This document shows, piece after piece, positions 1-7,694 of a stretch of 64,000 bases of DNA. The stretch comes from JAFECT01 sp036501825 (lineage in GTDB: Bacteria; Pseudomonadota; Alphaproteobacteria; Caulobacterales; Caulobacteraceae), in NCBI GenBank assembly GCA_036501825.1, contig DASXZP010000009.1, positions 9,740 to 73,739 of the forward strand, in the 5' to 3' direction. The translations under genes were made by a program, and so were the position numbers. The notes below the pieces were generated by a model. It saw only the letters and a program-made list of their open reading frames with translations. It did no database searches and was not told the origin of the DNA. Every line of letters begins with the position of its first letter. Positions within the stretch are counted from its first letter, which is position 1.

Positions 1-1019
1 CCGCAGCTGGCGGCCAGGACATCGTCGACCTGGGCGCTGATTTCGACGTTCTTCGCCGCTGCGTTGGGGCGGTTGAGCAGGACCAGCTCCTCGACCAGGC
101 GCGGGGCGTCGATGGGACGCGTAGCGACCGACAAGGTGCCGGCTTCCGCGGTTTCGGAATCCAGGGTGGCGTCGAGCACATCGACCAGATCGTGCGCCGC
201 GTGCAGCGCCGCCTTCAACTGTTCACGCGAGGGCGCGCCGCGCGAGCCGGCGCCGAGCGCGCCGGCCAGCACATGGGCCACGCCGGACAGGCCGTTGCGG
301 ATTTCGTGCGAGAGGGTGGCGACAATGTCGCTCTTCGACTTGGCGAGGCGGCGCGCTTCCTTCAACGCGCCGTCACGGTCCTCGATCAGGCCCTGACGTT
401 CGAGGTTCAGCAGGAAATGTTCGCGCAGGTGCCGGTTCAGCACCAGGCTCAGCGCCATGCATAGCGCGAGCCCGCTTTCCACCAGATTGCCGACATAGTC
501 GGTCTGCGGATTGCTCTTCAGCACGATGATCGGCCCCGCCGCCGCCACCGGTGCGATGACCAGCAGGCCGGGCAGGGTGGGCGAGGCGAAGAAGATGACG
601 CCGGCCGCGGCGCCCGCGCACAGCACCAGCATGGTCTCCGACAGCCAGCCGGCGCCGGCGGCGAAGAACGAGGTCTGGAACAGGGCGACCGCCCACAGCA
701 AACCGCCGGCAAGCTGGATGCGCGTGCGCAGCTCCACGTTCTCGAGCGCGCCGGGCGTGCGCCGCAGCCAGTCGAGCACGAGATAGAACAGCGCCCAGAC
801 GAAACCGTAAGCCCCCAGGCAGACCGCGAGCCAGGTGGCGTTGGGGGTCCGCACCCCCAGCATCACGAACACCGGCAGGCAGATGCCGAAGAAGCCGAGC
901 GCATAGGGCAACAGCCGCACCTGGGCGTCGAGCGCCTGGCGCGCGATCGCGCGCTCGATCTGGTCGGACGGCAGCGTCAGCTTGGGACGCTCATCCGTGG
1001 GGAAAAGGTCTTCGGACAT
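1..1019 (-). CDS. Membrane-bound sensor histidine kinase, N-terminal part (runs off the window edge)
   Basis: The reading frame starts at an ATG (1019-1017) and is open to base 1, giving 339 codons without a stop. About the first 200 residues hold several hydrophobic segments, for example around LPYALGFFGICLPVFVM and a run beginning MLVLCAGAAAGVIFF, so the sensor part lies in the membrane. A HisKA-type phosphoacceptor motif follows (SHEIRNGLSG), with the adjacent helix of the dimerisation domain. The ATP-binding domain would lie beyond the edge. This is a two-component kinase of unknown input. No partner regulator is visible, and the next gene, a DUF2336 protein, is divergent. Confidence 0.85.
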   Translation of the reverse strand, partial: MSEDLFPTDERPKLTLPSDQIERAIARQALDAQVRLLPYALGFFGICLPVFVMLGVRTPNATWLAVCLGAYGFVWALFYLVLDWLRRTPGALENVELRTRIQLAGGLLWAVALFQTSFFAAGAGWLSETMLVLCAGAAAGVIFFASPTLPGLLVIAPVAAAGPIIVLKSNPQTDYVGNLVESGLALCMALSLVLNRHLREHFLLNLERQGLIEDRDGALKEARRLAKSKSDIVATLSHEIRNGLSGVAHVLAGALGAGSRGAPSREQLKAALHAAHDLVDVLDATLDSETAEAGTLSVATRPIDAPRLVEELVLLNRPNAAAKNVEISAQVDDVLAASC

Positions 1020-1155
1020 GCGGCTAGATTAACAAGCCACAGTTGCTGTCGGGTTTACGACTGAACCTGATCGACGAGGAATCGGGCCCCGAATGGTAAA
1101 TCTTCGTTAGGGTTGACCGACCATTGTCGACGCCCTGGCGACCAGGGTGAGAGCC

Positions 1156-2313
1156 ATGACGACGCGCGCGATGCGGCTCAGTGAAATGGATATCCGCCGG
1201 CTTGTGAAGGGCGACAGCGTGGACGAGCGCGCCGCCGCCGCCCACAAACTCTGCCGCGCGGTCGAGCATGCCAGCCTGACCGAGGACGATCGCGCCGCCG
1301 CCCAGGGCATTATCCGGGTCCTGGCCAGCGACACCGCCGAACTGGTCCGCCGGGCCCTGGCTGTGACCCTCAAGACCTCGAGCCTGCTGCCGCGCGACGT
1401 GGCCATGCGCCTGGCCCGCGACCTGGAGTCCGTCGCCCTGCCGATCATTAACGCCTCGCCGGTGTTCACCGACGAGGATCTGGTCGAGATCGTGAAGTCG
1501 GGCGCCGTCACCCGCCAGATCGCCGTGGCCGAGCGCGAGAGCCTGTCCAAGCAGGTCACCGCCGCGGTCGCCGTCTACGGGGCCGAGCCGGCGGTGGCGG
1601 CCGCCTGCGCCAACGACAACGCCCGCTTCGCCGAGGCCTCGCTGCAGCGCGCCATCGACCGCTTCGCGCGTTCGGAGGACGTCACCCGCGCCATCGCCTA
1701 TCGCAAGCAGCTGCCGATCACCATCTCCGAGCGCCTGGTCGACATCGTCTCCGACAGCGTGCGCCAGCACCTGGTCGAGCACCACGCCCTGAAACTCGAC
1801 ACCGCCATGCGCCTGACCAGCGTCGCGCGCGAACGCATCACCGTGGACCTGGTGGACCAGGCGGCGGTGACCGACGACTACGCCTCGTTCGCTCAGCACC
1901 TGAATCAGAACGGCCGCCTCAACGCCTCGCTGTTGCTGCGCGCGATGGCGCGCGGCCAGATGCTGTTTTTCGAGCACGCGCTGGCCGAACTTTCGGGCGT
2001 GCCGCACGAGCGCACCTGGCTGATGGTGCACGACGCCGGCCCCCTGGGCTTTCGCGCCATCTACGAACGCGCCGGTCTGCCCACGCGACTGTTTCCCGCC
2101 TTTCGTTCGGCGATCGATTGCTGGCGCGCGGTCGAGGGCGAGGGCGGTCCGCTCGATCGCGACCTGTTCCAGGAACGTGTGCTGCAGCGCTTCCTCACCT
2201 CGCAGCCCTACGCGTCGCGCGAGGACCTGAACTATCTGCTCGAGCGGATCGATCGCTCGGCGCCGGACGCCGGCAAACCGGTGCGCGTGCTGGAGCACGC
2301 CAACGCAGCCTAG
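1156..2313 (+). CDS. DUF2336 domain protein
   Basis: A 385-residue, helix-rich, soluble protein of the DUF2336 family, which is common in Caulobacterales and Rhizobiales and whose biochemical role is unknown. The Ala/Leu/Arg-rich helices, with motifs such as VRRALAVTL and SPVFTDEDLVEIV, look like HEAT-type repeats. A GTG at 1147 is in frame, but the ATG at 1156 is preceded by AGGGTGAGA (1144-1152), which serves as ribosome binding site, so I chose the ATG. It is divergent from the kinase at 1-1019. A second, distant DUF2336 gene lies at 5519-6607. Family assignment is from motif memory and fits both proteins. Confidence 0.8.
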   Translation: MTTRAMRLSEMDIRRLVKGDSVDERAAAAHKLCRAVEHASLTEDDRAAAQGIIRVLASDTAELVRRALAVTLKTSSLLPRDVAMRLARDLESVALPIINASPVFTDEDLVEIVKSGAVTRQIAVAERESLSKQVTAAVAVYGAEPAVAAACANDNARFAEASLQRAIDRFARSEDVTRAIAYRKQLPITISERLVDIVSDSVRQHLVEHHALKLDTAMRLTSVARERITVDLVDQAAVTDDYASFAQHLNQNGRLNASLLLRAMARGQMLFFEHALAELSGVPHERTWLMVHDAGPLGFRAIYERAGLPTRLFPAFRSAIDCWRAVEGEGGPLDRDLFQERVLQRFLTSQPYASREDLNYLLERIDRSAPDAGKPVRVLEHANAA

Positions 2314-2495
2314 TCGGGCGCTTTCGGATTCGTCGGCGGCTGACGGGGCGCTTCGCGTCGCGCGGCGTCTGCGGCGAGGGCGCGCCACTCGGAAGCCATC
2401 TGGCGAAACGCAAGCCGTGCGCCGTCGTCGGTCGCCTTCTGGGCGAGCCGGTCGCACTCAGCCGCGTTCTGCCGGTAGCGGTCGGCGTCAGACAT
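2310..2495 (-). CDS. Small hypothetical protein (61 aa)
   Basis: A short, charged, helical protein beginning MSDADRYRQNAAECDRLAQ, a type seen often in alphaproteobacteria with no known role. The frame could start 12 codons earlier, but the upstream codons fall in an inverted-repeat block (2496-2521), and the ATG at 2495 gives the sensible N-terminus. Its 3' end overlaps the convergent DUF2336 gene by 4 bases. The C-terminus is Pro/Arg-rich and has no domain I recognise. Confidence 0.6.
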   Translation of the reverse strand: MSDADRYRQNAAECDRLAQKATDDGARLAFRQMASEWRALAADAARREAPRQPPTNPKAPD

Positions 2496-2521
2496 GCCGA
2501 CTTTTATGTCGGCTTGCCGAC
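2496..2521 (-). promoter_or_regulatory. Tripartite GCCGAC/GTCGGC inverted repeats at a translation start
   Basis: Three copies of one hexamer alternate in orientation: GCCGAC (2496-2501), GTCGGC (2508-2513) and GCCGAC (2516-2521). Copies 2 and 3 form a perfect 14-bp palindrome with a 2-nt centre. Copies 1 and 2 form another with a 6-nt T-rich centre. The block directly abuts the ATG of the 61-aa gene, so it would form alternative hairpins in its leader or serve as an operator. Confidence 0.45.
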
Positions 2522-2570
2522 ACGTCCGCAATGCGCGGCCTGAAGAAACCGAAGCTTAGCCGTTAAATAA

Positions 2571-2759
2571 TCAGGTCTTTGTGCGATCAGCGCTGAGGAT
2601 GAACAACCGCCGGTCGCCGTCCCAGACCTCGACCGTCGGGTAGCGATCCAGGTACGGACGCGCCACCTCGCGCGCCGCGGCTTCGTCGGCGCACTCGATG
2701 TAATCGCCAAACACGATCTTACCGGCTGCATCGCAGCCGTAGAGGCGGAACGTCGCCAT
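2571..2759 (-). CDS. Small hypothetical protein (62 aa)
   Basis: A compact 62-residue protein that begins MATFRLYGCDAAGKIVFG and has alternating hydrophobic residues typical of a small alpha/beta fold. An AAGGGGGG ribosome binding site lies just upstream of the ATG at 2759. I recognise the general type (short cytoplasmic hypotheticals of Caulobacteraceae) but no function. It lies in the same orientation as the 61-aa gene downstream, about 75 bases apart, and may be cotranscribed with it. Confidence 0.6.
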   Translation of the reverse strand: MATFRLYGCDAAGKIVFGDYIECADEAAAREVARPYLDRYPTVEVWDGDRRLFILSADRTKT

Positions 2760-2885
2760 GCGGCCCCCCTTGGCGCCAGGCCGGGTCGGTTCATTGAACG
2801 CTGTAGAATGCGCCTGCCGTCGCGTCGGTCGCCTGGCCGACTTCCACGCTCGGGAGCGAAGAATTTCCGGCGGCCCTGCCGGGCG

Positions 2886-3596
2886 TCAGCGGCCGTTCAC
2901 GACCTTGTTGAAGCGGTTGCGCACGTGGCCGTAACATTCGCAGACGGACGCCTCGAGCGCATCGCGGTTGGTGATGGTGATCTCGCCGCGGCGATAGCTG
3001 ATCATGCCCGCCGCCTGCAGCGATTGCGCCGCGGCCGTGACCGTCGTGCGCTGTACGCCCAGCATGAAGGCGAGATATTCCTGGGTCAGGCGCAGCACCG
3101 GCTCGTCGATGCGATCGGCGGCGGTCAGTATCCAACGGCAGAGACGCGCTTCGACGTCATGCAGCGCGTTGCACGCGACCGATTGCTCGGCCTGGACGTC
3201 GTTGCCTTGCGCGTATCTTGCGGCGGCTTCGAGCAGGGCGCCGTTGCTCATCGCGGCGTCGCGCAGCCGCTGCCCCGGCGCCGTCAACGCGTCGCCGCCG
3301 ATCTGTACCACGACGCGGTTGAAGGCGGTCTTGGCTCCCAAGGCATAGAGCAGGCCGTGCGCGCTTTCGCGGCCGATGGTGCAGCTCTCGACGCTGCGTC
3401 CATCCTCCATCAGGGTGATGACGGAAAGGATCGAGCTGGTCGGGAAGAACACCTCGTCGACCGGCGCGCCGGGGTCGTGAAGGACCAGGTCACGCGGTAG
3501 AAATTTTTCGACAAGGTGAGGCGCGAGGAGGGCGAATTCCGCATCCTTCAGCGAGTCAAGAAACGCGTTCCCCACGAGGAGGCGCGACTTTTTCAT
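2886..3596 (-). CDS. Crp/Fnr-family transcriptional regulator
   Basis: A 236-residue regulator with an N-terminal cyclic-nucleotide-binding-like beta-roll (about residues 20-110, including VDEVFFPTSSILSVI and SVESCTIGRES). A C-terminal winged helix-turn-helix follows (LTQEYLAFMLGVQRTTVT, then SYRRGEITI as the wing). No cysteine cluster for an Fe-S centre is visible near the N-terminus, so this is not an oxygen-sensing Fnr. The closest class is the small Crp-like regulators with the LGVQRTTV recognition helix. The frame extends upstream to 3737, but that extension is not domain-like, and the ATG at 3596 follows AGAGAG. Repeated GTCTGTC motifs upstream could be its own operator. Confidence 0.85.
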   Translation of the reverse strand: MKKSRLLVGNAFLDSLKDAEFALLAPHLVEKFLPRDLVLHDPGAPVDEVFFPTSSILSVITLMEDGRSVESCTIGRESAHGLLYALGAKTAFNRVVVQIGGDALTAPGQRLRDAAMSNGALLEAAARYAQGNDVQAEQSVACNALHDVEARLCRWILTAADRIDEPVLRLTQEYLAFMLGVQRTTVTAAAQSLQAAGMISYRRGEITITNRDALEASVCECYGHVRNRFNKVVNGR

Positions 3597-3977
3597 GGCT
3601 CTCTGATCAAAAGCGGCCTGCCCCAAGCCCGAAGACTGTCTGTCATGGTTTTGAATCACCGGGCTTGGCCGTAGTGCCACGCGTCCTTCCGTTCCGTCTG
3701 TCGCCTGACCGACAGACCGGTTGAATCCATTGACCATCTGGGCGCAGCCGCGCGGGGACGGTCGGCGAGGTAGTGGGACCCTGTCGGCCGGTGGCCGCCG
3801 ATGAAGAAAACGGGGCGGTCGGGATAGGTTCGGCGCCGACAGGGACGTCCGGCTTGGCTGGACCGATCAGAAACGCGGCGGCGGCCCGGCGGGTTCCTGG
3901 AACCCGGTCAAGGTCGGCCGCAAAGCCTTACGCCGTAAGGTTGGCGTTAGCCCAATCTTCGCTAGCGAATCTTCGCC
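3597..3977. other. Intergenic region with palindromes, upstream of the Crp/Fnr gene
   Basis: No convincing gene is present. It contains GTCTGTC at 3638-3644 and an 8-bp inverted repeat GTCTGTCG/CGACAGAC at 3696-3703 and 3710-3717. It also holds the perfect palindrome CCTTAC-GCC-GTAAGG at 3926-3940 and the palindrome TTCGCTAGCGAA close to the Hpt gene's stop. The first set sits where a promoter or operator of the Crp/Fnr gene would be. The last two are candidate 3' structures of the Hpt gene, but they lack a clear T-run. Confidence 0.4.
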
Positions 3978-4469
3978 TCAGGTTATGCCGAGGTGCTCGG
4001 CGACCCGGCCTTCGAGCTCCTCGGCCAGCGCCTTGCCGACCGGATGGTTCTCGTCGCGGATTTCGTCGCGCACGGCCGCCTTGATCGCTTCGATGTGCGC
4101 GTCGATCAGGAACAAGGGCGCCTTGGCGCGCGCCTGCACCGTATCGGTGATCTTGCACAGCGACGCGGCGATGCGGGTGACCAGCGGATACTCGTAGGTC
4201 GAGCCCAGGCCCTTCAGGTCGTGAGCGCGCAGATAGAGCGCCTCGGCGGTCTCGGGCGTATAGCCCTTGGCGGTGATCTCGGCGCGCGCGGCGTCCATCT
4301 TGGCCAACTCGTCGTTCAGCCACTGGCCGAACTGCGCCGACAGGCTCTTCAGCGCGGCCTCCGCCTTCGCCACGGCTTCGGGATCGATGCCGCCGAAGCG
4401 GCCGCCGGCGACCTTCAGGCGAAGGGTGTTGGGCGGCTGGATGAACTGGGCGGACGACGGCTTGGACAC
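3978..4469 (-). CDS. Hpt (histidine phosphotransfer) domain protein
   Basis: A 163-residue protein with the Hpt phosphorylation motif AHDLKGLGS, His83 being the expected phosphoacceptor. The helices around it (residues 60-150) fit the four-helix Hpt fold. The N-terminus up to residue 30 is probably flexible. Such proteins relay phosphate between hybrid kinases and response regulators. Partners cannot be told from this window, although the truncated kinase at the left edge is on the same strand. The start is a GTG at 4469 with AGGAG upstream. NAD kinase lies upstream on the same strand, 86 bases away. Confidence 0.8.
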   Translation of the reverse strand: MSKPSSAQFIQPPNTLRLKVAGGRFGGIDPEAVAKAEAALKSLSAQFGQWLNDELAKMDAARAEITAKGYTPETAEALYLRAHDLKGLGSTYEYPLVTRIAASLCKITDTVQARAKAPLFLIDAHIEAIKAAVRDEIRDENHPVGKALAEELEGRVAEHLGIT

Positions 4470-4555
4470 GGCGGACTCCTGCGGGGGCTCGTAAATCCCG
4501 GCGCATCATGAACGGAACGGCTTAAAAAGTGCTAACCGCGGAGTCTTAACGGCGT

Positions 4556-5320
4556 TCAGCTGTTGAACTGCTCGTCCAGCACCCGTTCTTCAAAGGTCCT
4601 TCCGGCGTCGAACAGCATGACCAGGGCGTGGTCCATGACTTCCTTGACCTCGACCTTCACCACCTCGCGGACCTCATGGTTATCGGCGACCGCGGAGACC
4701 GGGCGCTTGTCGGGCTCCAGCACCTCGAGACAGACTTCGGCGGTGTGCGGCAGCAAGGCGCCGCGCCAGCGGCGGGGCCGAAACGCGCTGATCGGGGTCA
4801 GCGCCAGCACCTGGACGCCCAGCGGGATGATCGGGCCGTGGGCCGAGAGATTATAGGCGGTGGACCCAGCCGGGGTCGCCACCAGCACCCCGTCGCAGAA
4901 CAGCTCCTTCAGCCGCACGCGGCCGTCGACCTGGATGCGGATCTTGGCGGTCTGGCGCGTCTCGCGCAGCAGCGAGACCTCGTTGATGGCCAGGGCGGTC
5001 TCGACCTTGCCGGACACGGTGGTGGCGGTCATCGACAGCGGATTGACCGAGGCGCGCTGGGCCTCGCCGATGCGCTCGAGCAGGCCGTCCTCGGCGAAGT
5101 CGTTCATCAGAAAGCCGACCGAGCCGAAGTTCATGCCGTAGATCGGCTTGCGGCTTTCCAGGTGGGCGTGGAGGGTTTCCAGCATGAAGCCGTCGCCGCC
5201 CAGGGCCACCACCACGTCGGCCTCCGCCTGGGGGCAGTCGCCGTAGCGGTCGGCAAGCCTGCGGCAGGCCTGCTGGGCCTCGGGACGGTCGCTCGCGGTG
5301 AAGGCCAGCTTCAGGGTCAC
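4556..5320 (-). CDS. nadK: NAD kinase
   Basis: A 254-residue cytoplasmic enzyme that phosphorylates NAD to NADP. The diagnostic GGDG motif is at residues 41-44 (VVALGGDGFML), followed by the NFGSVGFLMN stretch. The conserved NEVSL and TPAGSTAYNLSAHGP segments of the catalytic/NAD-binding domain follow. Length is normal for the short proteobacterial form. The start is GTG at 5320 with only a weak ribosome binding site. The neighbouring DUF2336 gene upstream is in the same orientation, and its possible lost tail (5414-5518) ends about 93 bases before this start. Confidence 0.93.
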   Translation of the reverse strand: MTLKLAFTASDRPEAQQACRRLADRYGDCPQAEADVVVALGGDGFMLETLHAHLESRKPIYGMNFGSVGFLMNDFAEDGLLERIGEAQRASVNPLSMTATTVSGKVETALAINEVSLLRETRQTAKIRIQVDGRVRLKELFCDGVLVATPAGSTAYNLSAHGPIIPLGVQVLALTPISAFRPRRWRGALLPHTAEVCLEVLEPDKRPVSAVADNHEVREVVKVEVKEVMDHALVMLFDAGRTFEERVLDEQFNS

Positions 5321-5413
5321 GGGAGATGCTCGTGTTCGGGCCCGGAGCTTCGAGCGCCTAACGGGCCCCTTGTCAAATTGGCGTTGTCAAACCGGAAGCG
5401 GCTGGCTGGTCAG

Positions 5414-5518
5414 CTAACGCGACGGACGCAGAAGCGATCGCAGACCGCCCGGCTTCAGGACCGGCTGGACCTTGGTCAGGTCTGGCTTGTTGGCGGCGAT
5501 GACGTCGGCGACGGTCAG
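5414..5518 (-). pseudogene. In-frame continuation of the DUF2336 gene behind an amber codon
   Basis: Directly after the TAG that ends the DUF2336 frame (5521-5519), the same frame stays open for 34 more codons before a second TAG (5416-5414). The translation (LTVADVIAANKPDLTKVQP, then LKPGGLRSLLRPSR) reads like a real protein C-terminus, not random intergenic DNA. A CAG-to-TAG change would explain it. The alternative is a small separate gene, but no ATG, GTG or TTG start lies at its beginning. Readthrough is also possible. Confidence 0.5.
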
Positions 5519-6607
5519 CTAATCGACACCGCCGATGCGCTCGCGGAAGACCTTGGCGGCGCCCTCGGGCGTGCGGTTGAACGCCGCGGCCGCGCGCTTG
5601 CCGCCGGCTGCGTCGCCCGCGGGTTTGCCATCGTTCAGATCGCGCACCATGGTCAGAACGTCGGGGAAGGCGGACCGGTCGATGCTCACCGCGGCGCAGG
5701 CCAGAGCCAGCAGTTCCGGATCGGGCGCATTGCAGGCGCGCTTCAGATCGACGATCGAGAATCCGCCCAGGCTCGACAGCGCGCTCATGAACAGCGACAG
5801 CTTGCCTTCCTTCAGCGCGCGCACAAGATAGCCCGGACGCAGTTGCCCGGCGGACTCGAGCTTGGCGATCAGGCGCTCTTCCATGTCCTGGCGCTCGCCG
5901 TCGCGTGCGACGACGAAGTTCGCACCGGAAGCGCTGGCGACCGCCGCGCTGATCTCCGGATCGAACGCGGAAGCGTCGACCTGGAAGCGCTCGCAGATTG
6001 CCGACTTCAACGCTTCGCCGACGTAGGCGTAGAGCTGCTCGGCGAGAATCTTGTTGAGTTTCGGATGCCGCGCCAGCGGCGAACGCAGCGACGCCACGCG
6101 CTTGGCCGCCTCGACCAGACGCGCCATCGCCTTGTCGGTGATCTGCGCGGTCGGATTGTTGGCGAGCGCGGTCATCACCGCCGGTTCGCCGCCGTCGACG
6201 ATCGCGTCGACGACCTTCGAGGCGAGCTTCGGGCGGCGCGCGACTTCGATCTGATGCTCGATGGTGGCTTCGACCAGCAAACGGATCAGGTCGGTGTCCT
6301 GCAGCAGCGGGCTCGACAGAATGATCGGACGCGCGATGTCGATGTCGTCCAACGCAAGCACATTGATCAGGGACGGCGGCGCCCAGGTCGCGGTCGCCAG
6401 CCGCTCGGCCAGCGCCCTGCGGATGTGCCGCTCGGCCTCGACCACCAGGGCCATGAACACGTCGTCGAGCAGGGTCTGAAGCTCAGGGCGCGCCGCCTCG
6501 GGGGAGGCGTCGCACAGGTCGGCCACCGCCAGGAGCAGGCGCTCACGATCGCCCTCATGCCGCCCGTGGGCGAGCTCCATCAGGTCGCGGGCTTGAACGG
6601 CCGACAC
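5519..6607 (-). CDS. DUF2336 domain protein (possibly truncated by an amber codon)
   Basis: A 362-residue all-helical protein of the same family as the gene at 1156-2313, with shared features such as SSPLLQDTDLIRLL matching SPVFTDEDLVEIV there, and a repeated ALANNP/ARHPKL pattern. Function is unknown; the family may mediate signalling contacts. The start is GTG at 6607, with GGAG eight bases upstream. The stop codon is TAG and the same frame continues for 34 coding-like codons, so the annotated end may be a mutated internal position. It is divergent from the aldolase gene at 6758. Confidence 0.78.
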   Translation of the reverse strand: MSAVQARDLMELAHGRHEGDRERLLLAVADLCDASPEAARPELQTLLDDVFMALVVEAERHIRRALAERLATATWAPPSLINVLALDDIDIARPIILSSPLLQDTDLIRLLVEATIEHQIEVARRPKLASKVVDAIVDGGEPAVMTALANNPTAQITDKAMARLVEAAKRVASLRSPLARHPKLNKILAEQLYAYVGEALKSAICERFQVDASAFDPEISAAVASASGANFVVARDGERQDMEERLIAKLESAGQLRPGYLVRALKEGKLSLFMSALSSLGGFSIVDLKRACNAPDPELLALACAAVSIDRSAFPDVLTMVRDLNDGKPAGDAAGGKRAAAAFNRTPEGAAKVFRERIGGVD

Positions 6608-6757
6608 GGCATTCTCCGTAGACGAGGGCTTCTTGCCCTGGCCAAGCTTCGCCCAAGCGCATGAAAACTCGCTTAACGGAAACCCATGGTATCCGGCCGC
6701 TTACCTTGACGCCGTTCACCTGGGGCGCGAGGCTTTGGGACCCTTAGGGAGACGGTG

Positions 6758-7522
6758 ATGGCCGACGGTTCGCTCGCGACGCTCAAGGACAAGGTCAGCG
6801 AGGCGGAATGGAAGACGCGGATCGAGCTGGCCGCGCTCTACCGGCTGGTGGCCCTGCACGGCTGGGACGAGGCCATCTTCACCCACATCTCCGCCCGGGT
6901 GCCGGGCGAGGAAAACCGTTTCCTGATCAACCCCTACGGCATGTTCTTCGACGAGATCCGCGCCTCGGATCTGGTCAAGGTCGATCTGGAGGGCGGCATC
7001 GTTCAGGAGACCCAGGCCTTCATCAATCCGGCGGGCTTCACCATCCACTCGGCCATCCACGCGGCCCGGGACGACGCTCACTGGGTCATGCATCTGCACA
7101 CCACCCAGGGCACGGCCGTGGCGGCCCAGAAAGAGGGCCTGCTGGCTCTGACCCAGACCGGCATGGTGGTGCGGCCCCAGGTTTCCTACCACGACTACGA
7201 GGGCATCGCCCTGCACCTGGACGAGCGTGAACGTCTGGTCGCAGACCTTGGCGACAAGGCCCTGATGATCCTCAGAAACCATGGCACCCTCGCGGTCGGC
7301 GCGACCCCGGGCGAGTGCTGGATGGGCATGTTCTATCTGGAGCGCGCCTGCGAGGCTCAGGTGAAGGCCCTGTCCGGCGGCCGCGACGGCGTCCTGATCG
7401 CGCCCCAGGGGGCCCAGGACGAGGTGCAGGCCCAGGCGGCGGCGGTGCCGTGGGTTGCGAACCTGGCCTGGCCCGGCTGGCTGCGCCGCCTCGACCGGCT
7501 CTCGCCCGGCTACGACGCGTAA
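6758..7522 (+). CDS. Class II aldolase/adducin family protein
   Basis: A 254-residue protein of the class II aldolase/adducin fold. The metal-binding histidines of the family are visible as HLH at residues 112-114 and the later NHGTL motif with His175. The early FTHISARVPG segment and the GECWMGMFYLERAC helix are typical. Family members with divalent metal act on fuculose or ribulose phosphates, but many small proteobacterial ones have no known substrate, and the context gives none here. The start is ATG at 6758 after AGGGAG (6746-6751). An adjacent GTG at 6755 is less well spaced. Confidence 0.85.
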   Translation: MADGSLATLKDKVSEAEWKTRIELAALYRLVALHGWDEAIFTHISARVPGEENRFLINPYGMFFDEIRASDLVKVDLEGGIVQETQAFINPAGFTIHSAIHAARDDAHWVMHLHTTQGTAVAAQKEGLLALTQTGMVVRPQVSYHDYEGIALHLDERERLVADLGDKALMILRNHGTLAVGATPGECWMGMFYLERACEAQVKALSGGRDGVLIAPQGAQDEVQAQAAAVPWVANLAWPGWLRRLDRLSPGYDA

Positions 7523-7694
7523 GAGCTGACGAGATCGCGCCCCCGGCGAGGATTGCCGGAATTTAATGGGCGAACGACGCAAATTCGGGGACGGGCGTAT
7601 ACGATCGGCCTGTTCACCGCCATGATTGTGTGATTGAGCACGCTCACCGGTCGCGTCGGGGCGCGGCGGGAGCCTCCAGACCCAGAGTCAGCGC

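Noticed and set aside
1024..2457. Long open frame (477 codons) on the minus strand opposite the DUF2336 gene
   Set aside because: It mirrors the codon pattern of the plus-strand gene, is Arg/Gly/His-rich without any domain, and is a typical GC-rich shadow.
3773..4084. 103-codon frame in the intergenic region left of the Hpt gene
   Set aside because: Ala/Arg/Pro-rich, no ribosome binding site, and it runs into the Hpt gene antisense.
4628..6664. 678-codon plus-strand frame over nadK and the DUF2336 gene
   Set aside because: It covers two well-supported minus-strand genes and gives an Arg/Gln/His/Gly-rich translation.
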